Part shown: one piece after another, positions 9,471-18,995 of the stretch
How the letters are laid out: every line of letters begins with the position of its first letter
Numbering within the stretch: the stretch's first letter is position 1
DNA from: Denitratimonas tolerans
GTDB lineage: Bacteria; Pseudomonadota; Gammaproteobacteria; Xanthomonadales; Xanthomonadaceae
Direction: 5' to 3'
Length of the DNA: 64,000 nucleotides
Assembly (NCBI RefSeq): GCF_037203605.1
Contig: NZ_JBBDHC010000011.1
Location: 55,081-119,080, forward strand
Translations under genes and position numbers: made by a program
The notes under the pieces: generated by a model
The model's input: only the letters and a program-made list of their open reading frames with translations
The model's database searches: none
Told to the model about the DNA's origin: nothing

Positions 9471-10328
9471 TCAGGCGTTCGGAAAATCCGCCGCGCCCGG
9501 CCGGTAGGGCCGCGGGTTCCAGTCCAGATCACGCGCCGCGGCAGCGTTGTCGAACACCATGTCGCGCCGCATCCGCTCCACCACGCCGCGCCCCGCTCCC
9601 GACATGGCATGAAACCGCGAGACCGTCTGCATCAGGCCATCGAACAGCCAGGCGGGCAGCAGCACAAGGTAGCCCCGCGGCCGGATGCACGCCACGGTGC
9701 GCTGCACCATTTCCCGATACGAAAGTGCTTCTCCGCCGCCAAGGTCATAGTGCCGTTGCGCACTTTGTGGACGCATCGCTGCGCGGACTGCGCAAGCCGC
9801 CAGATCCTGCGCATGCACGGGCTGGCGCAGGCCGACGGCGTCGATGGAAAGCGGCACCACGCGCCAGCGCCGGGCCAGCGCGGCGATGCGGCTCAGGTTG
9901 GCGTCCAGGCCGCAGCCGTAGACCAGGGTCGGTCGCAGGATGGTCCAGCCGATGCGGCGTGCCTCGCAGAAGGCTTCGAGCGCCGCCTCGGCGCGCGCCA
10001 GGTTGGCGGCCAGTTCGCGCTCGCCCGCATCGGGCGAGTCCCGCTTGGTTTCCGCGCTGGTGGAGCTGAAGGCGACGATGCGCTCGGGCCGGTGCCGCGT
10101 GCGCCCGAGCCAGGCGAGCAGGCCGTCGAGTGGCCCGGTGCTGAACACGACATCCGGTGCCGTCGCCGCATCGCCGCCGGCGTAAAGATCGAAGCGGCTC
10201 CAGGTGACGCCTTCGCGTGCGGGTTGCGCCTGGCGCGAAACCGCCTCGATCACGAACCCCTGGGCGAGAAGCTCGGGCAGCAGGAACCGCCCGATCTGTC
10301 CGGTCGCACCGAGCACCAGTGCGCGCAT
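9471..10328 (-). CDS. NAD(P)-dependent SDR/epimerase-like protein
   Basis: The 285-residue product opens with a Rossmann nucleotide-binding motif (MRALVLGATGQIGRFLLPEL), and the rest resembles atypical short-chain dehydrogenases of the NAD-dependent epimerase group. Its ATG overlaps the nhaA stop codon by one base (TGATG), so it is probably translationally coupled to nhaA. The in-frame extension further upstream lies inside nhaA and is not used. The substrate is unknown. Confidence 0.75.
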   Translation of the reverse strand: MRALVLGATGQIGRFLLPELLAQGFVIEAVSRQAQPAREGVTWSRFDLYAGGDAATAPDVVFSTGPLDGLLAWLGRTRHRPERIVAFSSTSAETKRDSPDAGERELAANLARAEAALEAFCEARRIGWTILRPTLVYGCGLDANLSRIAALARRWRVVPLSIDAVGLRQPVHAQDLAACAVRAAMRPQSAQRHYDLGGGEALSYREMVQRTVACIRPRGYLVLLPAWLFDGLMQTVSRFHAMSGAGRGVVERMRRDMVFDNAAAARDLDWNPRPYRPGAADFPNA

Positions 10329-11542
10329 CAGACCGGCTCCACCGGGCGCAGGCAGCGCCGCAGCCAGAAGCTGCCAAAAATGGCAGCGAGGGTGGAACCG
10401 CCGAGGATGCCCAGTCGATGGATGTGCGCGGCTTCGCTGCCGGGCGCAAACGACAGGCCGCCGATGAACAGGCTCATGGTGAAGCCGATGCCGCACAGCA
10501 TCGCCATGCCGAGCAAGGCGTCACCGCGCACGCCCGCCGGCCACGCCGCCAGGCCCGCGCGGCGCGCCAGCCAGGCTGCACCGCCGATACCGATCGGCTT
10601 GCCGACCACCAGGCCCATCGCGATACCCAGCGGCACCGGGTGCAGGCCCATTTCCAGGGTCACCCCGGCCAGATCGACGCCGGCATTGGCGAAAGCGAAC
10701 AGCGGCAGGATCAGCCAGGTCACCCAGGGATGAAACTGGCGTTCGAGTCGCTCCAGCGGCCCGCGCTGCGGCCGGGTGCGATCATGCAGCGGGATCATCA
10801 GGCCGGTCGCCACGCCCGCCAGCGTCGCGTGCACGCCGGAGTTGAACACCAGCACCCACAGCACCGCGCCCAGCGCCAGCAACAGCCAGGTACGCGCCAG
10901 ACCGAACAGGTTGAGCAGGTACATGAGCCCCAGCACGCCGAGCGCGGCCAGCAGCAGCGCGATCCGAAGCTTGTCGGTGTAGAACAGCGCGATCACCACG
11001 ATGGCACCCAGATCGTCGAGCACCGCGATGGCCGAGAGCAGCACCTTGAGTCCGAGCGGCACGCGGCTGCCCAGCAGCGCGAGGATGCCCAGCGCGAAGG
11101 CGATGTCGGTGGCCGAGGGAATGGCCCAGCCGTGGATCGCTTCGCTGTCGCCGAAATTGAAGCCGGCGTAGATCGCCGCAGGCACCGCCATGCCGCCGAT
11201 CGCGCACAGCAGGGGCAGCATCAGCTGGGCGCGGGTACGCAGTTGCCCCACCACCATCTCGCGCTTGATCTCCAGCGCCACCAGCAGAAAGAACAGCGCC
11301 ATCAGCGCATCGTTGATCCACAGCAGCGCCGACAGCTCCAGCCGCATCGCGCCGCTGCCCAGCCCGAGCGGATAGCCGAGCAGCGCGAAGTAGGCTTCGC
11401 GCCAGGGACTGTTGGCGACAACCATCGCCGCCGCCGCACACAGCACCAGCAGCACGCCGCCGCCGGCCGGTCCGCGCAGAAGATCGATCACTCGCCCGAG
11501 GGCGTTCGCAGGGGTCACGGACCCGGTATCGTTCGAAGACAT
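10328..11542 (-). CDS. nhaA: Na+/H+ antiporter NhaA
   Basis: This 404-residue multi-helix membrane protein matches NhaA in length and sequence. It contains the segment ATDIAFALGILALLG and the adjacent aspartates in AIAVLDDLGAI, equivalent to the Asp163/Asp164 ion-binding pair of E. coli NhaA. The protein expels sodium in exchange for protons for pH and salt homeostasis. It starts three bases after the glnE stop and overlaps the following SDR gene, so glnE, nhaA and the SDR gene probably share a transcript. Confidence 0.95.
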   Translation of the reverse strand: MSSNDTGSVTPANALGRVIDLLRGPAGGGVLLVLCAAAAMVVANSPWREAYFALLGYPLGLGSGAMRLELSALLWINDALMALFFLLVALEIKREMVVGQLRTRAQLMLPLLCAIGGMAVPAAIYAGFNFGDSEAIHGWAIPSATDIAFALGILALLGSRVPLGLKVLLSAIAVLDDLGAIVVIALFYTDKLRIALLLAALGVLGLMYLLNLFGLARTWLLLALGAVLWVLVFNSGVHATLAGVATGLMIPLHDRTRPQRGPLERLERQFHPWVTWLILPLFAFANAGVDLAGVTLEMGLHPVPLGIAMGLVVGKPIGIGGAAWLARRAGLAAWPAGVRGDALLGMAMLCGIGFTMSLFIGGLSFAPGSEAAHIHRLGILGGSTLAAIFGSFWLRRCLRPVEPV

Positions 11543-11545
11543 TGC

Positions 11546-14374
11546 TCAACCCGTTGCATCAGACAGCGGCTTTGCCAGGTAGTTCTGCCACGCGGCCTTG
11601 ATCGCGGCACGCGCGTCATCCAGCGCGGCGTCGGGTGTCGCCAGCCGCGCGCGGCCGTCCAGCGTACAGGCCAACGCGCGCGCAAGCAGCACGCCGTGCG
11701 CCCGGCGCAGCGCCTGCGCGGAACGCGTGCTGAAGAAACCGCAGCCGGCCAGCGCGTCGATCAGCTCCGGCGTGCGGGTGCTGGCGGTCACGCCCGGTGC
11801 CTCGGCTGCGGCGATCAGCACCGCGGCCTGCACCAGGAATTCCAGGTCCACCAGCCCGCCATGGCCCTGCTTGAGATCGAACAGGCCCTCGCGTGAGCGG
11901 TCCAGTTCGGCGCGCATCCTCTGGCGCATGTCGCGCGCGTCGCGGCACACCGCCGCGCGCGGGCGCGGGCGGCACAGCACCTCGGCCCGGATCCGCTCGA
12001 AGGCCGCCTGCACCGCCGCGTCCCCGGCCACGGCGCGGGCGCGCACCAGCGCCTGCTGTTCCCAGGTCCAGGCGCGCTCGTGCTGATAGCTGGAAAAGCT
12101 CTGCAGGCTGGAGACCAGGAGCCCCTTGGCACCGTCCGGGCGCAGCCGCAGGTCGGTTTCGTACAGGCGGCCGGCCGGCGTCGCCATCGCCAGCAGCGCG
12201 ATCACCTTCTGCACCACGCGGGTGTGGTAGCGCACCGCTTCGAGCGGGCGCGCGCCGTCGGTTTCCGACGCGTCCAAGCCCTCGTCGTAGAGGAAGACCA
12301 GATCCAGATCCGAGCCAAAGCCCAGCTCGTCACCGCCGAAGCTGCCGTAGGCGATCGCGGCCACGCCGCCGGACGGCAGGCGGCCGTGCTGGCGCGCAAG
12401 CTCATCCACCGCCATCGGCAGCACCGCGCGCAGCACCGCCTGGGCGATGAAGGCAAGCTGGCGGGCGCTGCTGGGCGCATCCTGCCGGTCCACCAGGCGC
12501 GCACGCGCGACCCGGAACGTGCAGCTCAGGCGAAACTCGTTGAGCGCGATGAGGCGCGCCTCGACGTCATCCTCCGCGTGGGAGGCGAGCGCGCGGTCCA
12601 GCGCCGCCTCCATTTCGGCCTGCGAAGGCGGTGCGGCATCGGCGCGCGCGTCGAGCAGTTCATCGAGCAGGAGCGGATGCGCGCACAGGCGCTCGGCCAT
12701 CCAGCGGCTGCGCGCCATCACGTCCACCACCCGCGCCAGCGCGGCGGGCGCTTCGTCGAGCAGCGCCAGATAGCTGGAGCGACGCAGCACCGCCTGCACC
12801 AGCTCCAGCGCCCGCATCGCCGCGGCATCCGGCGCAGCGCTGTGCGCCGCCGCATCCAGCAGGCGCGGCATCAGGCGATCGAGCCGGCCGGCGGCGCGCG
12901 CCGACAGCGTCGCCAGCGCCGGAAGACACCGAAACGCGATCAGCCGCCGCGCCAGCGCGGCAGCATCGGTGAATCCGGCCTGTGCCAGACGCGACGGCGC
13001 GGCGGCATCCTCCGGATCGATCCAGACCAGGTCGAGCGCGGCGACGTCCTCCCGGGTCGCGCCGCGAGGCGACTGGTCGCGCGCCTCGAACACCCGCGCG
13101 AATTCGTCGCGCACGGCATCGCGGTGCCGTTCCAGCATCGTCAGCAGCGCGCCCCAGTCCGCAAACCCCAGGCCCAGGGCGATACGCGCCCGGTCGGTTT
13201 CACTTTCGGGCAGGCTGTGGGTCTGCTCCTCGCGCAGCATCTGCAGGCGGTTTTCCAGACGCCGCAGAAAGCGATAGGCCGCATCCAGCGCCGCGGCGCT
13301 GGCGTCCGGGACGTGGCCGTGCTCGCGCAGGCGCGCCAGCGCCGGCAGCAGGCCGCGCTCGCGCAGCGTCGGCTCGCGTCCACCGCGGATCAGCTGCTGC
13401 AGCTGCACGATGAACTCGATCTCGCGGATGCCGCCGCGCCCGAGCTTGAGGTGGCCCTCCAGATCGCGGCGTTGCACCTCGGCTTCGATCAGCGTCTTCA
13501 TTTCGCGCAGGCCCTCGAACGCGCCGAAATCGAGGTAGCGGCGGTAGACGAAGGGCCGCAGCGTCGCCAGGAAACGCTCGCCAGCGGCAAGGTCGCCGGC
13601 CACCGGTCGCGCCTTGATCCAGGCATAGCGTTCCCAGTCGCGCCCCTCGCGCTGGAAATAGTGCTCCATGGCGGCGAACGACTGCGCCAGCCGCCCGCTC
13701 TGGCCGAACGGACGCAGCCGCATGTCGACGCGATAGGCCATGCCTTCGGCGGTCACCGCCGACAGCATCTGGATCAGCTGCTGGCCGGCGCGCTGGAACC
13801 AGTCGCCGTTGTCGAGCGGACGCGCGCCGTCGCTCTGGCCCGCCTCGGGAAAAGCGAACACCAGATCGACATCGGAAGAAAAATTCAGCTCGCCGCCGCC
13901 GAGTTTGCCGAGCGCGAACACCACCAGGCGCTGTTCCTGCCCCGCGTCGTTGCGCGGCACGCCGTGGCGCGCACGCAGGCTGTCCTCCACCGCCGTCAGC
14001 GCGGCGCAAAGGCAGGCTTCGGCCAGGGTCGACGAGCCGGCGAGGGTGTCCTCGATGGTGTCGATACCGTTCACGTCGCGGTGGATCAGGCGCACGCTTT
14101 CGGCATGCCGATGGCGGCGCAGGCGCGCGGCCCACGACGCCGGATCCCCCGGCGGCAGCGCCAGCGCTTCGCGTGGCGCATCGAGCGCGGCCAGCAGCGC
14201 CGGCTCGGCGCACAGCCGATCCAGCGCGTAATCGCTGGCGAGCAGAAGTCGTTCGAGCGACGCCATCCGCGCCGGCGCGGCGGCCCGCTCCGCCAGCGCC
14301 TGCGGTGCCGCCGCGCGCAGGCGTTCGAGCTGGCGGTGCAGGTGTCCGGCAAGCGGTGCGGGCAGGTCGTTCAT
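11546..14374 (-). CDS. glnE: Bifunctional glutamine synthetase adenylyltransferase/deadenylylase
   Basis: The 942 residues match the usual length of GlnE. The protein has two nucleotidyltransferase domains, each with a G-S-D-x-D type motif: FSSDVDLVF in the N-terminal deadenylylase half and FGSDLDLVFLYDEG in the C-terminal adenylylase half. Helical PII-UTase-like regions follow each. GlnE adds AMP to, and removes it from, glutamine synthetase according to nitrogen status signalled by PII. It is the first gene of a tight unit with nhaA. Confidence 0.95.
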   Translation of the reverse strand: MNDLPAPLAGHLHRQLERLRAAAPQALAERAAAPARMASLERLLLASDYALDRLCAEPALLAALDAPREALALPPGDPASWAARLRRHRHAESVRLIHRDVNGIDTIEDTLAGSSTLAEACLCAALTAVEDSLRARHGVPRNDAGQEQRLVVFALGKLGGGELNFSSDVDLVFAFPEAGQSDGARPLDNGDWFQRAGQQLIQMLSAVTAEGMAYRVDMRLRPFGQSGRLAQSFAAMEHYFQREGRDWERYAWIKARPVAGDLAAGERFLATLRPFVYRRYLDFGAFEGLREMKTLIEAEVQRRDLEGHLKLGRGGIREIEFIVQLQQLIRGGREPTLRERGLLPALARLREHGHVPDASAAALDAAYRFLRRLENRLQMLREEQTHSLPESETDRARIALGLGFADWGALLTMLERHRDAVRDEFARVFEARDQSPRGATREDVAALDLVWIDPEDAAAPSRLAQAGFTDAAALARRLIAFRCLPALATLSARAAGRLDRLMPRLLDAAAHSAAPDAAAMRALELVQAVLRRSSYLALLDEAPAALARVVDVMARSRWMAERLCAHPLLLDELLDARADAAPPSQAEMEAALDRALASHAEDDVEARLIALNEFRLSCTFRVARARLVDRQDAPSSARQLAFIAQAVLRAVLPMAVDELARQHGRLPSGGVAAIAYGSFGGDELGFGSDLDLVFLYDEGLDASETDGARPLEAVRYHTRVVQKVIALLAMATPAGRLYETDLRLRPDGAKGLLVSSLQSFSSYQHERAWTWEQQALVRARAVAGDAAVQAAFERIRAEVLCRPRPRAAVCRDARDMRQRMRAELDRSREGLFDLKQGHGGLVDLEFLVQAAVLIAAAEAPGVTASTRTPELIDALAGCGFFSTRSAQALRRAHGVLLARALACTLDGRARLATPDAALDDARAAIKAAWQNYLAKPLSDATG

Positions 14375-14437
14375 CCGCGCAATTCTGGCAGAAGCACCGC
14401 GCCGGCCGCGGCGGCCTGCCCCGGATTCGATCCGGAG

Positions 14438-14462
14438 GCCGACCGGGCGGAGCGTCGGCCGC
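14438..14462. repeat. 25-bp hairpin repeat, copy 1
   Basis: The 25-bp word starting GCCGACCGGGCGGAGCGTCGG occurs here and again, identically, 56 bp further on. Each copy contains the inverted repeat GCCGAC/GTCGGC and can fold into a small stem-loop. The pair occupies the 217-bp gap between sodC and glnE, which holds no gene. It resembles a REP-type intergenic unit. Confidence 0.6.
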
Positions 14463-14493
14463 GTAGGGCCGACCTACTGTGTTGGCGGCGGGA

Positions 14494-14518
14494 GCCGACC
14501 GGGCGGAGCGTCGGCCGC
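14494..14518. repeat. 25-bp hairpin repeat, copy 2
   Basis: This is the second exact copy of the word at 14438-14462, with the same GCCGAC/GTCGGC stem. It lies upstream of glnE on the same strand and may terminate or stabilise flanking transcripts. Confidence 0.6.
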
Positions 14519-14591
14519 ACGGCTCGAGGCTGCGCCGCCGACGCCCGTTCCGCACGAGCGTCGGCGAGGGTTCCCGCCACGATGCGTCAAA

Positions 14592-15185
14592 TCAGCGAAT
14601 CACGCCGCAGGCGATGCGCGCGCCGGAATCACCGGACGGCTGGGTGGCGTAGTCGTCGGCCTTGGCGTGCAACACCAGCGCGCGGCCGAGGACGTCCGTT
14701 TCAGCGCCATCGCCCAGGGTCACGCCCGGTACCACCACATCGACCGCCAGCGCGCCCGCGTCGTCGGCCACCAGGTTCGGCATGTCGCCGGCGTGGTGTT
14801 CGCCCTGGCCCGGATGGCCGTGCGGGTGGCCGCCCGGGTTGAAGTGCGGGCCGGCGCTGGAGGCATCGGGGGCGCTGCAGTCACCGGTTTCGTGCACGTG
14901 GAAGCCGTGCGTGCCGCCCGGCGCAACGCCGGCGAGGCTGCCGGTGATGCGCACGCCGTCCGCTTCGGCGGTCAGCGTCAGGGTGCCGGACGCAGCGTTG
15001 CCCTCGGTGGGCGCCAGCGCCGCGCTGGCTGTCGCAGCCGGCGGCGGCGCGGGAGGTGCGGGCGGAACCGGCGGTGGCGGCTGCGCCGGAGCCGGCGGCG
15101 GCGGCGGTTCGGCGGGCTGGGAACACGCCGCAGCGGCACACGCGATGGCCAGTGCGGTGAAAAAGTGCTTGGCGCGGATGTTCAT
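14592..15185 (-). CDS. sodC: Cu-Zn superoxide dismutase, lipoprotein
   Basis: The 197-residue protein has a lipoprotein signal ending in the lipobox IACAAAAC, then a proline-rich linker of about 30 residues, then a Cu-Zn SOD domain. Metal-ligand segments are visible: GTHGFHVHETGDCS, HFNPGGHPHGHPGQGEHHAGDMPNL (shown in part) and LVLHAKADDY. The enzyme disproportionates superoxide in the periplasm or at the cell surface. The start at 15185 is chosen because GGAG lies at a proper distance upstream and the signal peptide follows directly. An upstream in-frame ATG would add 31 arginine/cysteine-rich residues. Confidence 0.93.
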   Translation of the reverse strand: MNIRAKHFFTALAIACAAAACSQPAEPPPPPAPAQPPPPVPPAPPAPPPAATASAALAPTEGNAASGTLTLTAEADGVRITGSLAGVAPGGTHGFHVHETGDCSAPDASSAGPHFNPGGHPHGHPGQGEHHAGDMPNLVADDAGALAVDVVVPGVTLGDGAETDVLGRALVLHAKADDYATQPSGDSGARIACGVIR

Positions 15186-15295
15186 GGGACGTCTCCTGTC
15201 GTTCGGAACGCAAGAGCATAGTCGCCTGCACCCCGGCTGGCATCCGGGCAGACGAACGGTCGCGTTCAGCGCGTCCAACGCCGTGAATCGTCACC

Positions 15296-16004
15296 TCACG
15301 CCGCGATGGCCCGCACCACCGGCCGCAGCCGCGCCCACGGCACCGGGAAGGCCGGCACTTCAATCCTTGCCTCTCCAAAGCCCGCGCGCTCGAGTCGCTG
15401 CACGATATCGCGACCGTAATCACGGAATACCAGCACCGGCTCGTTTCCTTTGAACGGATCGACGTGATATTCCGCCGGCATCAGGTATTCGATGCCGGCG
15501 CCCCCACCCCGGGCTCGCTCCACGGTGTCTGGCGCATCGAACAGCGGCACGGTGAACAGCATCTTCCCCCCTGGCCGCAGAACCCGACGCAACTCCGAAA
15601 ATCCGCGCGCATCGTCGGGCACGTGCTCGAATACTTCGGTATGGGCAACCAGATCAAAACAGGCGTCCGGCCAGGTCAGGGCCTGCACGTCCTCACAGCG
15701 GACGCCCTGCCATGTGGTTCCGGGCACGGCGTCAGGGTGGTATTCGGAGAACGCGGCCCGGGCCGCACGCTTGCGCAAATGTTCGACGAACGGTCCCGTG
15801 GCGGAAAGCTTATAGACATCCATCTTGGAAAGGGCGGCGAGTTCGATTTCGCTCGCCACCGCCAGACCGATGGAAAGATGCACGGTACTTGCCGCACAGC
15901 GCAGGCAGCGCACACCGGACTCGCTGCGATTCAAGCGTACGAATACCGAATGCCCGCAGAAAGGGCACCTCGCGAACCGCGCGGAGAATGCGCTGGGTGC
16001 CATG
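15296..16004 (-). CDS. Class I SAM-dependent methyltransferase with zinc ribbon
   Basis: The predicted product has about 235 residues. Residues 10-40 contain two CxxC pairs (CPFCGH and RCLRC), a small zinc ribbon. The methyltransferase core follows, with DLVAHTEVFEHVPDD and the post-motif LRRVLRPGGKMLFTVP. Such proteins often modify sugars or lipids in surface polysaccharide loci, but none is adjacent here. The ATG at 16004 is used because the continuous frame upstream runs antiphase into aceE. A GTG slightly upstream is also possible, and no strong ribosome site is visible. Confidence 0.75.
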
Positions 16005-16080
16005 ATCGACAACCCGGCGCACAGCCTGGACAGCAGAGTCACGGCGTCTTGCGCCGCTGTGTCAACGTTCCTCGCCCGAC

Positions 16081-18804
16081 TCACACATGCATCGGGTTTT
16101 CCCGCGCCGCATCGATGCCGAACACCTTGATCGCGCGCGCCACGTCGCGGGCGTTCATCGTGCCTTCCCTGGCCAGCGCGTCGATGGCGGCGTGGGCGAT
16201 GTGGTAGCGGTCCACTTCGAAGAAGCGGCGCAGGTTGGCGCGGGTGTCGGAGCGGCCGAAGCCGTCGGTGCCCAGCACGGTGTAATGGCCCGGCACGAAG
16301 GCGCGGATCTGGTCGGCGAAGGTGCGCACGTAGTCGGTCGCGGCGATCACCGGGCCGGTGCGGCCCTGCAGCTGCGCGGTCACATAGGGCACGCGCGGCG
16401 TCCTGGTCTCGGGGTTGAGGCGATTCCAGCGCTCGGCGTCGAAGCCGTCGCGGCCCAGCTCGGTGAAGCTGGTGCAGCTCCAGATGTCGGCCTTGACCCC
16501 GAACTCCTTGTCCAGCAGCTCCGCCGCCGCCATCACCTCGCGCAGGATCGCGCCCGAGCCCATCAGCTGCACGCACGGCGCGCTCGGCGCCTTGCTACGG
16601 CTTTTGCCCTTGCCCGATTCCCCATTCCCCATTCCCGATTCGCGCAGAAGATACATGCCCTTCACGATGCCTTCCGCGGCACCTTCCGGCATGTCCGGGT
16701 GCGGGTAGTTCTCGTTGAGCAGGGTGAGGTAGTAATACTCGTCCACCTGTTCGGTCAGCATCTTGCGCATGCCGTGCTGCAGCAGCACGACGACCTCGTA
16801 ACCGAACGCCGGATCGAAGGAGCGGCAGTTGGGGATGGCGCTGGAGAAAAGGTGCGAATGGCCGTCCTCGTGCTGCAGGCCCTCGCCGTTGAGCGTGGTG
16901 CGCCCGGCGGTGGCGCCGAGCAGGAAGCCGCGCGCGCGCATGTCGCCGGCCTGCCAGGCCAGGTCGCCGAAGCGCTGGAAGCCGAACATCGAGTAGTAGA
17001 TGAAGAATGGCAGCATCGGCAGGTTGTTGGTGCTGTAGCTGGTGGCCAGCGCCAGCCACGAGGCGAACGCGCCGGCCTCGGTGATGCCTTCCTGCAGTAC
17101 CTGCCCGGCCTGGTCCTCGCGGTAATACATGAGCTGGTCGGCATCCACCGGCTTGTACTTCTGCCCGCTGGAGGCATAGATGCCGATCTGGCGGAACAGG
17201 CCTTCCATGCCGAAGGTGCGCGCCTCGTCACCCACGATGGGGACGACGTGCGGGCCGATGATCTTGTCGCGCAGGAGGATGTTGAGGGCCTGCACGAAGG
17301 CCATGGTGGTGCTGATTTCGCGTTCGCCGGTGCTCTTGAGCAGGCGCTCGAACCTGTCCAGCGCCGGCACTTCGAAGGTCTGGTCGGCGGTGCGGCGGCG
17401 GCGCGGCAGGAAGCCGCCGAGCGCGGCGCGTCGCTCCTTCATGTACTGCACCTCGGGCGAGTTTTCGCCGGGGTGGTAGAACGGAACCTGCTCGGATTCG
17501 TCGATCTGCTTGTCGCTGACGGGGATGTTGAAGCGATCGCGGAAGGCCTTGATCGCGCCGTCGTCCATCTTCTTGGTCTGGTGGGTGGGATTGAGCGCCT
17601 CGCCCGCCGAGCCCATGCCGTAGCCCTTGACCGTCTTGGCCAGGATCACCGTGGGCATGCCCCGGGTGTTCACCGCCTGATGGTAGGCGGCGTACACCTT
17701 GTGCGGATCGTGGCCGCCGCGGTTGAGACGCCAGATGTCCTCGTCGGAGAGATTCGCCACCATGGCCGCGGTCTCCGGGTATTTCCCGAAGAAATGCTCG
17801 CGCGTGTAGGCACCGCCGAAGGCCTTGTAGTTCTGGTACTCGCCGTCGACGGTTTCCATCATCAGGCGACGCAGGATGCCGTCCTTGTCGCGCGCGAAAA
17901 GCGGATCCCAGTAGCTGCCCCAGAGCACCTTGATGACGTTCCAGCCGGCACCGCGGAACACGCCTTCCAGCTCCTGGATGATCTTGCCATTGCCGCGCAC
18001 CGGGCCGTCCAGGCGCTGCAGGTTGCAGTTCACGACGAACACCAGGTTGTCGAGGTTCTCGCGTCCGGCGACCGAGATCGCGCCCAGGCTCTCGGGCTCG
18101 TCGCACTCGCCGTCGCCCAGGAAACACCAGATCTTGCGGTCGGTGGTGGGCAGGAGGCCGCGGTGCTCGAGATAGCGGCTGTTGCGCGCCTGATAGATCG
18201 CCGCCAGCGGCCCCAGGCCCATCGACACCGTGGGCATCTGCCAGTAATCGGGCATCAGCCAGGGATGCGGATAGGAGGAAATGCCCTTGCCGTCCACCTC
18301 CATGCGGAAGTTGTCGAGCTGGGATTCGGTGAAGCGCCCCTCCAGAAAGGAGCGCGCATACACGCCGGGGCTGGAGTGGCCCTGCAGTGAAACGAGGTCG
18401 CCGGGATGATCGGCCGTGGGGCCGCGCCAGAAATGATTGAAGCCGACGTCGAACAGCGTCGCCACGCTGGCGAAGCTGGCGATGTGCCCGCCCAGATCGC
18501 CCGGCTTGCGGTTGGTGCGCACCACCATCGCCATCGCGTTCCAGCGGATCAGGGAACGGATGCGCCACTCCATCGCCGAATCGCCCGGGCTTTTCACCTC
18601 GGCGTGGGGCGGAATGGTGTTGATGTAGTCGGTCGTGGGCGCGAAGGGCAGGAAGCCGCCAGCGCGGCGCGTCTGCGACACCATGCGCTCGAGCAGATAG
18701 TGGGCGCGGTCGGTGCCCTCGCGCTCGGTCACCGCCTGCAGGGACTCCAGCCACTCGCGGGTTTCGGTGGCATCGTTGTCGGGCATGTCATTCAACGGAT
18801 TCAT
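16081..18804 (-). CDS. aceE: Pyruvate dehydrogenase E1 component, homodimeric type
   Basis: The 907-residue protein is the homodimeric pyruvate dehydrogenase E1 typical of Gammaproteobacteria. The thiamine-diphosphate motif is present (FLGDGECDEPES ... NLQRLDGPV). It decarboxylates pyruvate and passes acetyl groups to the lipoyl domains of E2. GGGAG lies upstream of the ATG at 18804. The E2 and E3 genes are not adjacent. Near 16583-16646 the protein carries about 14 extra residues (SGMGNGESGKGKSRSK) relative to the E. coli sequence as I recall it, encoded by a short tandem repeat and leaving the frame intact. The gene is divergent from hemW. Confidence 0.95.
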   Translation of the reverse strand: MNPLNDMPDNDATETREWLESLQAVTEREGTDRAHYLLERMVSQTRRAGGFLPFAPTTDYINTIPPHAEVKSPGDSAMEWRIRSLIRWNAMAMVVRTNRKPGDLGGHIASFASVATLFDVGFNHFWRGPTADHPGDLVSLQGHSSPGVYARSFLEGRFTESQLDNFRMEVDGKGISSYPHPWLMPDYWQMPTVSMGLGPLAAIYQARNSRYLEHRGLLPTTDRKIWCFLGDGECDEPESLGAISVAGRENLDNLVFVVNCNLQRLDGPVRGNGKIIQELEGVFRGAGWNVIKVLWGSYWDPLFARDKDGILRRLMMETVDGEYQNYKAFGGAYTREHFFGKYPETAAMVANLSDEDIWRLNRGGHDPHKVYAAYHQAVNTRGMPTVILAKTVKGYGMGSAGEALNPTHQTKKMDDGAIKAFRDRFNIPVSDKQIDESEQVPFYHPGENSPEVQYMKERRAALGGFLPRRRRTADQTFEVPALDRFERLLKSTGEREISTTMAFVQALNILLRDKIIGPHVVPIVGDEARTFGMEGLFRQIGIYASSGQKYKPVDADQLMYYREDQAGQVLQEGITEAGAFASWLALATSYSTNNLPMLPFFIYYSMFGFQRFGDLAWQAGDMRARGFLLGATAGRTTLNGEGLQHEDGHSHLFSSAIPNCRSFDPAFGYEVVVLLQHGMRKMLTEQVDEYYYLTLLNENYPHPDMPEGAAEGIVKGMYLLRESGMGNGESGKGKSRSKAPSAPCVQLMGSGAILREVMAAAELLDKEFGVKADIWSCTSFTELGRDGFDAERWNRLNPETRTPRVPYVTAQLQGRTGPVIAATDYVRTFADQIRAFVPGHYTVLGTDGFGRSDTRANLRRFFEVDRYHIAHAAIDALAREGTMNARDVARAIKVFGIDAARENPMHV
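16614..16643. repeat. GGGGAAT short tandem repeat inside aceE
   Basis: On the coding strand the DNA reads GAATCGGGAATGGGGAATGG followed by a further GGAATCGGGC, about three to four imperfect copies of a heptamer. Similar GGGAATGGGGAATCGGG strings are, from memory, common in xanthomonad intergenic DNA. Here the repeat is translated without disturbing the frame. Confidence 0.7.
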
Positions 18805-18995
18805 GGTTGCTCCCTGCGAGGCATCTGCGCCCCGGCGCTGTTTCTGGTGGTGGCACACCCGGCACGGGCCGGTTCGATAACCGGCTTCTGCGTGCGTGTG
18901 TCAGCATGGCAGTCTACCAGCGCCCGCGCTGGCGGCGTCGCGTACGCCGCGGTACGGATCCGCGTCGTTTCGTCCCGTTCTACCACTGCCCGCCC

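Noticed and set aside
12080..14842. A 920-codon plus-strand frame opposite glnE
   Set aside because: It mirrors glnE codons, has no domains or ribosome site, and crosses the glnE-sodC gap without any gene-like feature.
15296..16576. A 426-residue form of the methyltransferase reaching into aceE
   Set aside because: The N-terminal 190 residues are an out-of-frame reading of aceE; the zinc ribbon and methyltransferase begin at 16004.
18906..18995. Arginine-rich 30-residue extension or leader peptide before hemW
   Set aside because: In-frame with hemW from an ATG at 18906, but it lacks a ribosome site and family similarity and lies in the divergent promoter region.
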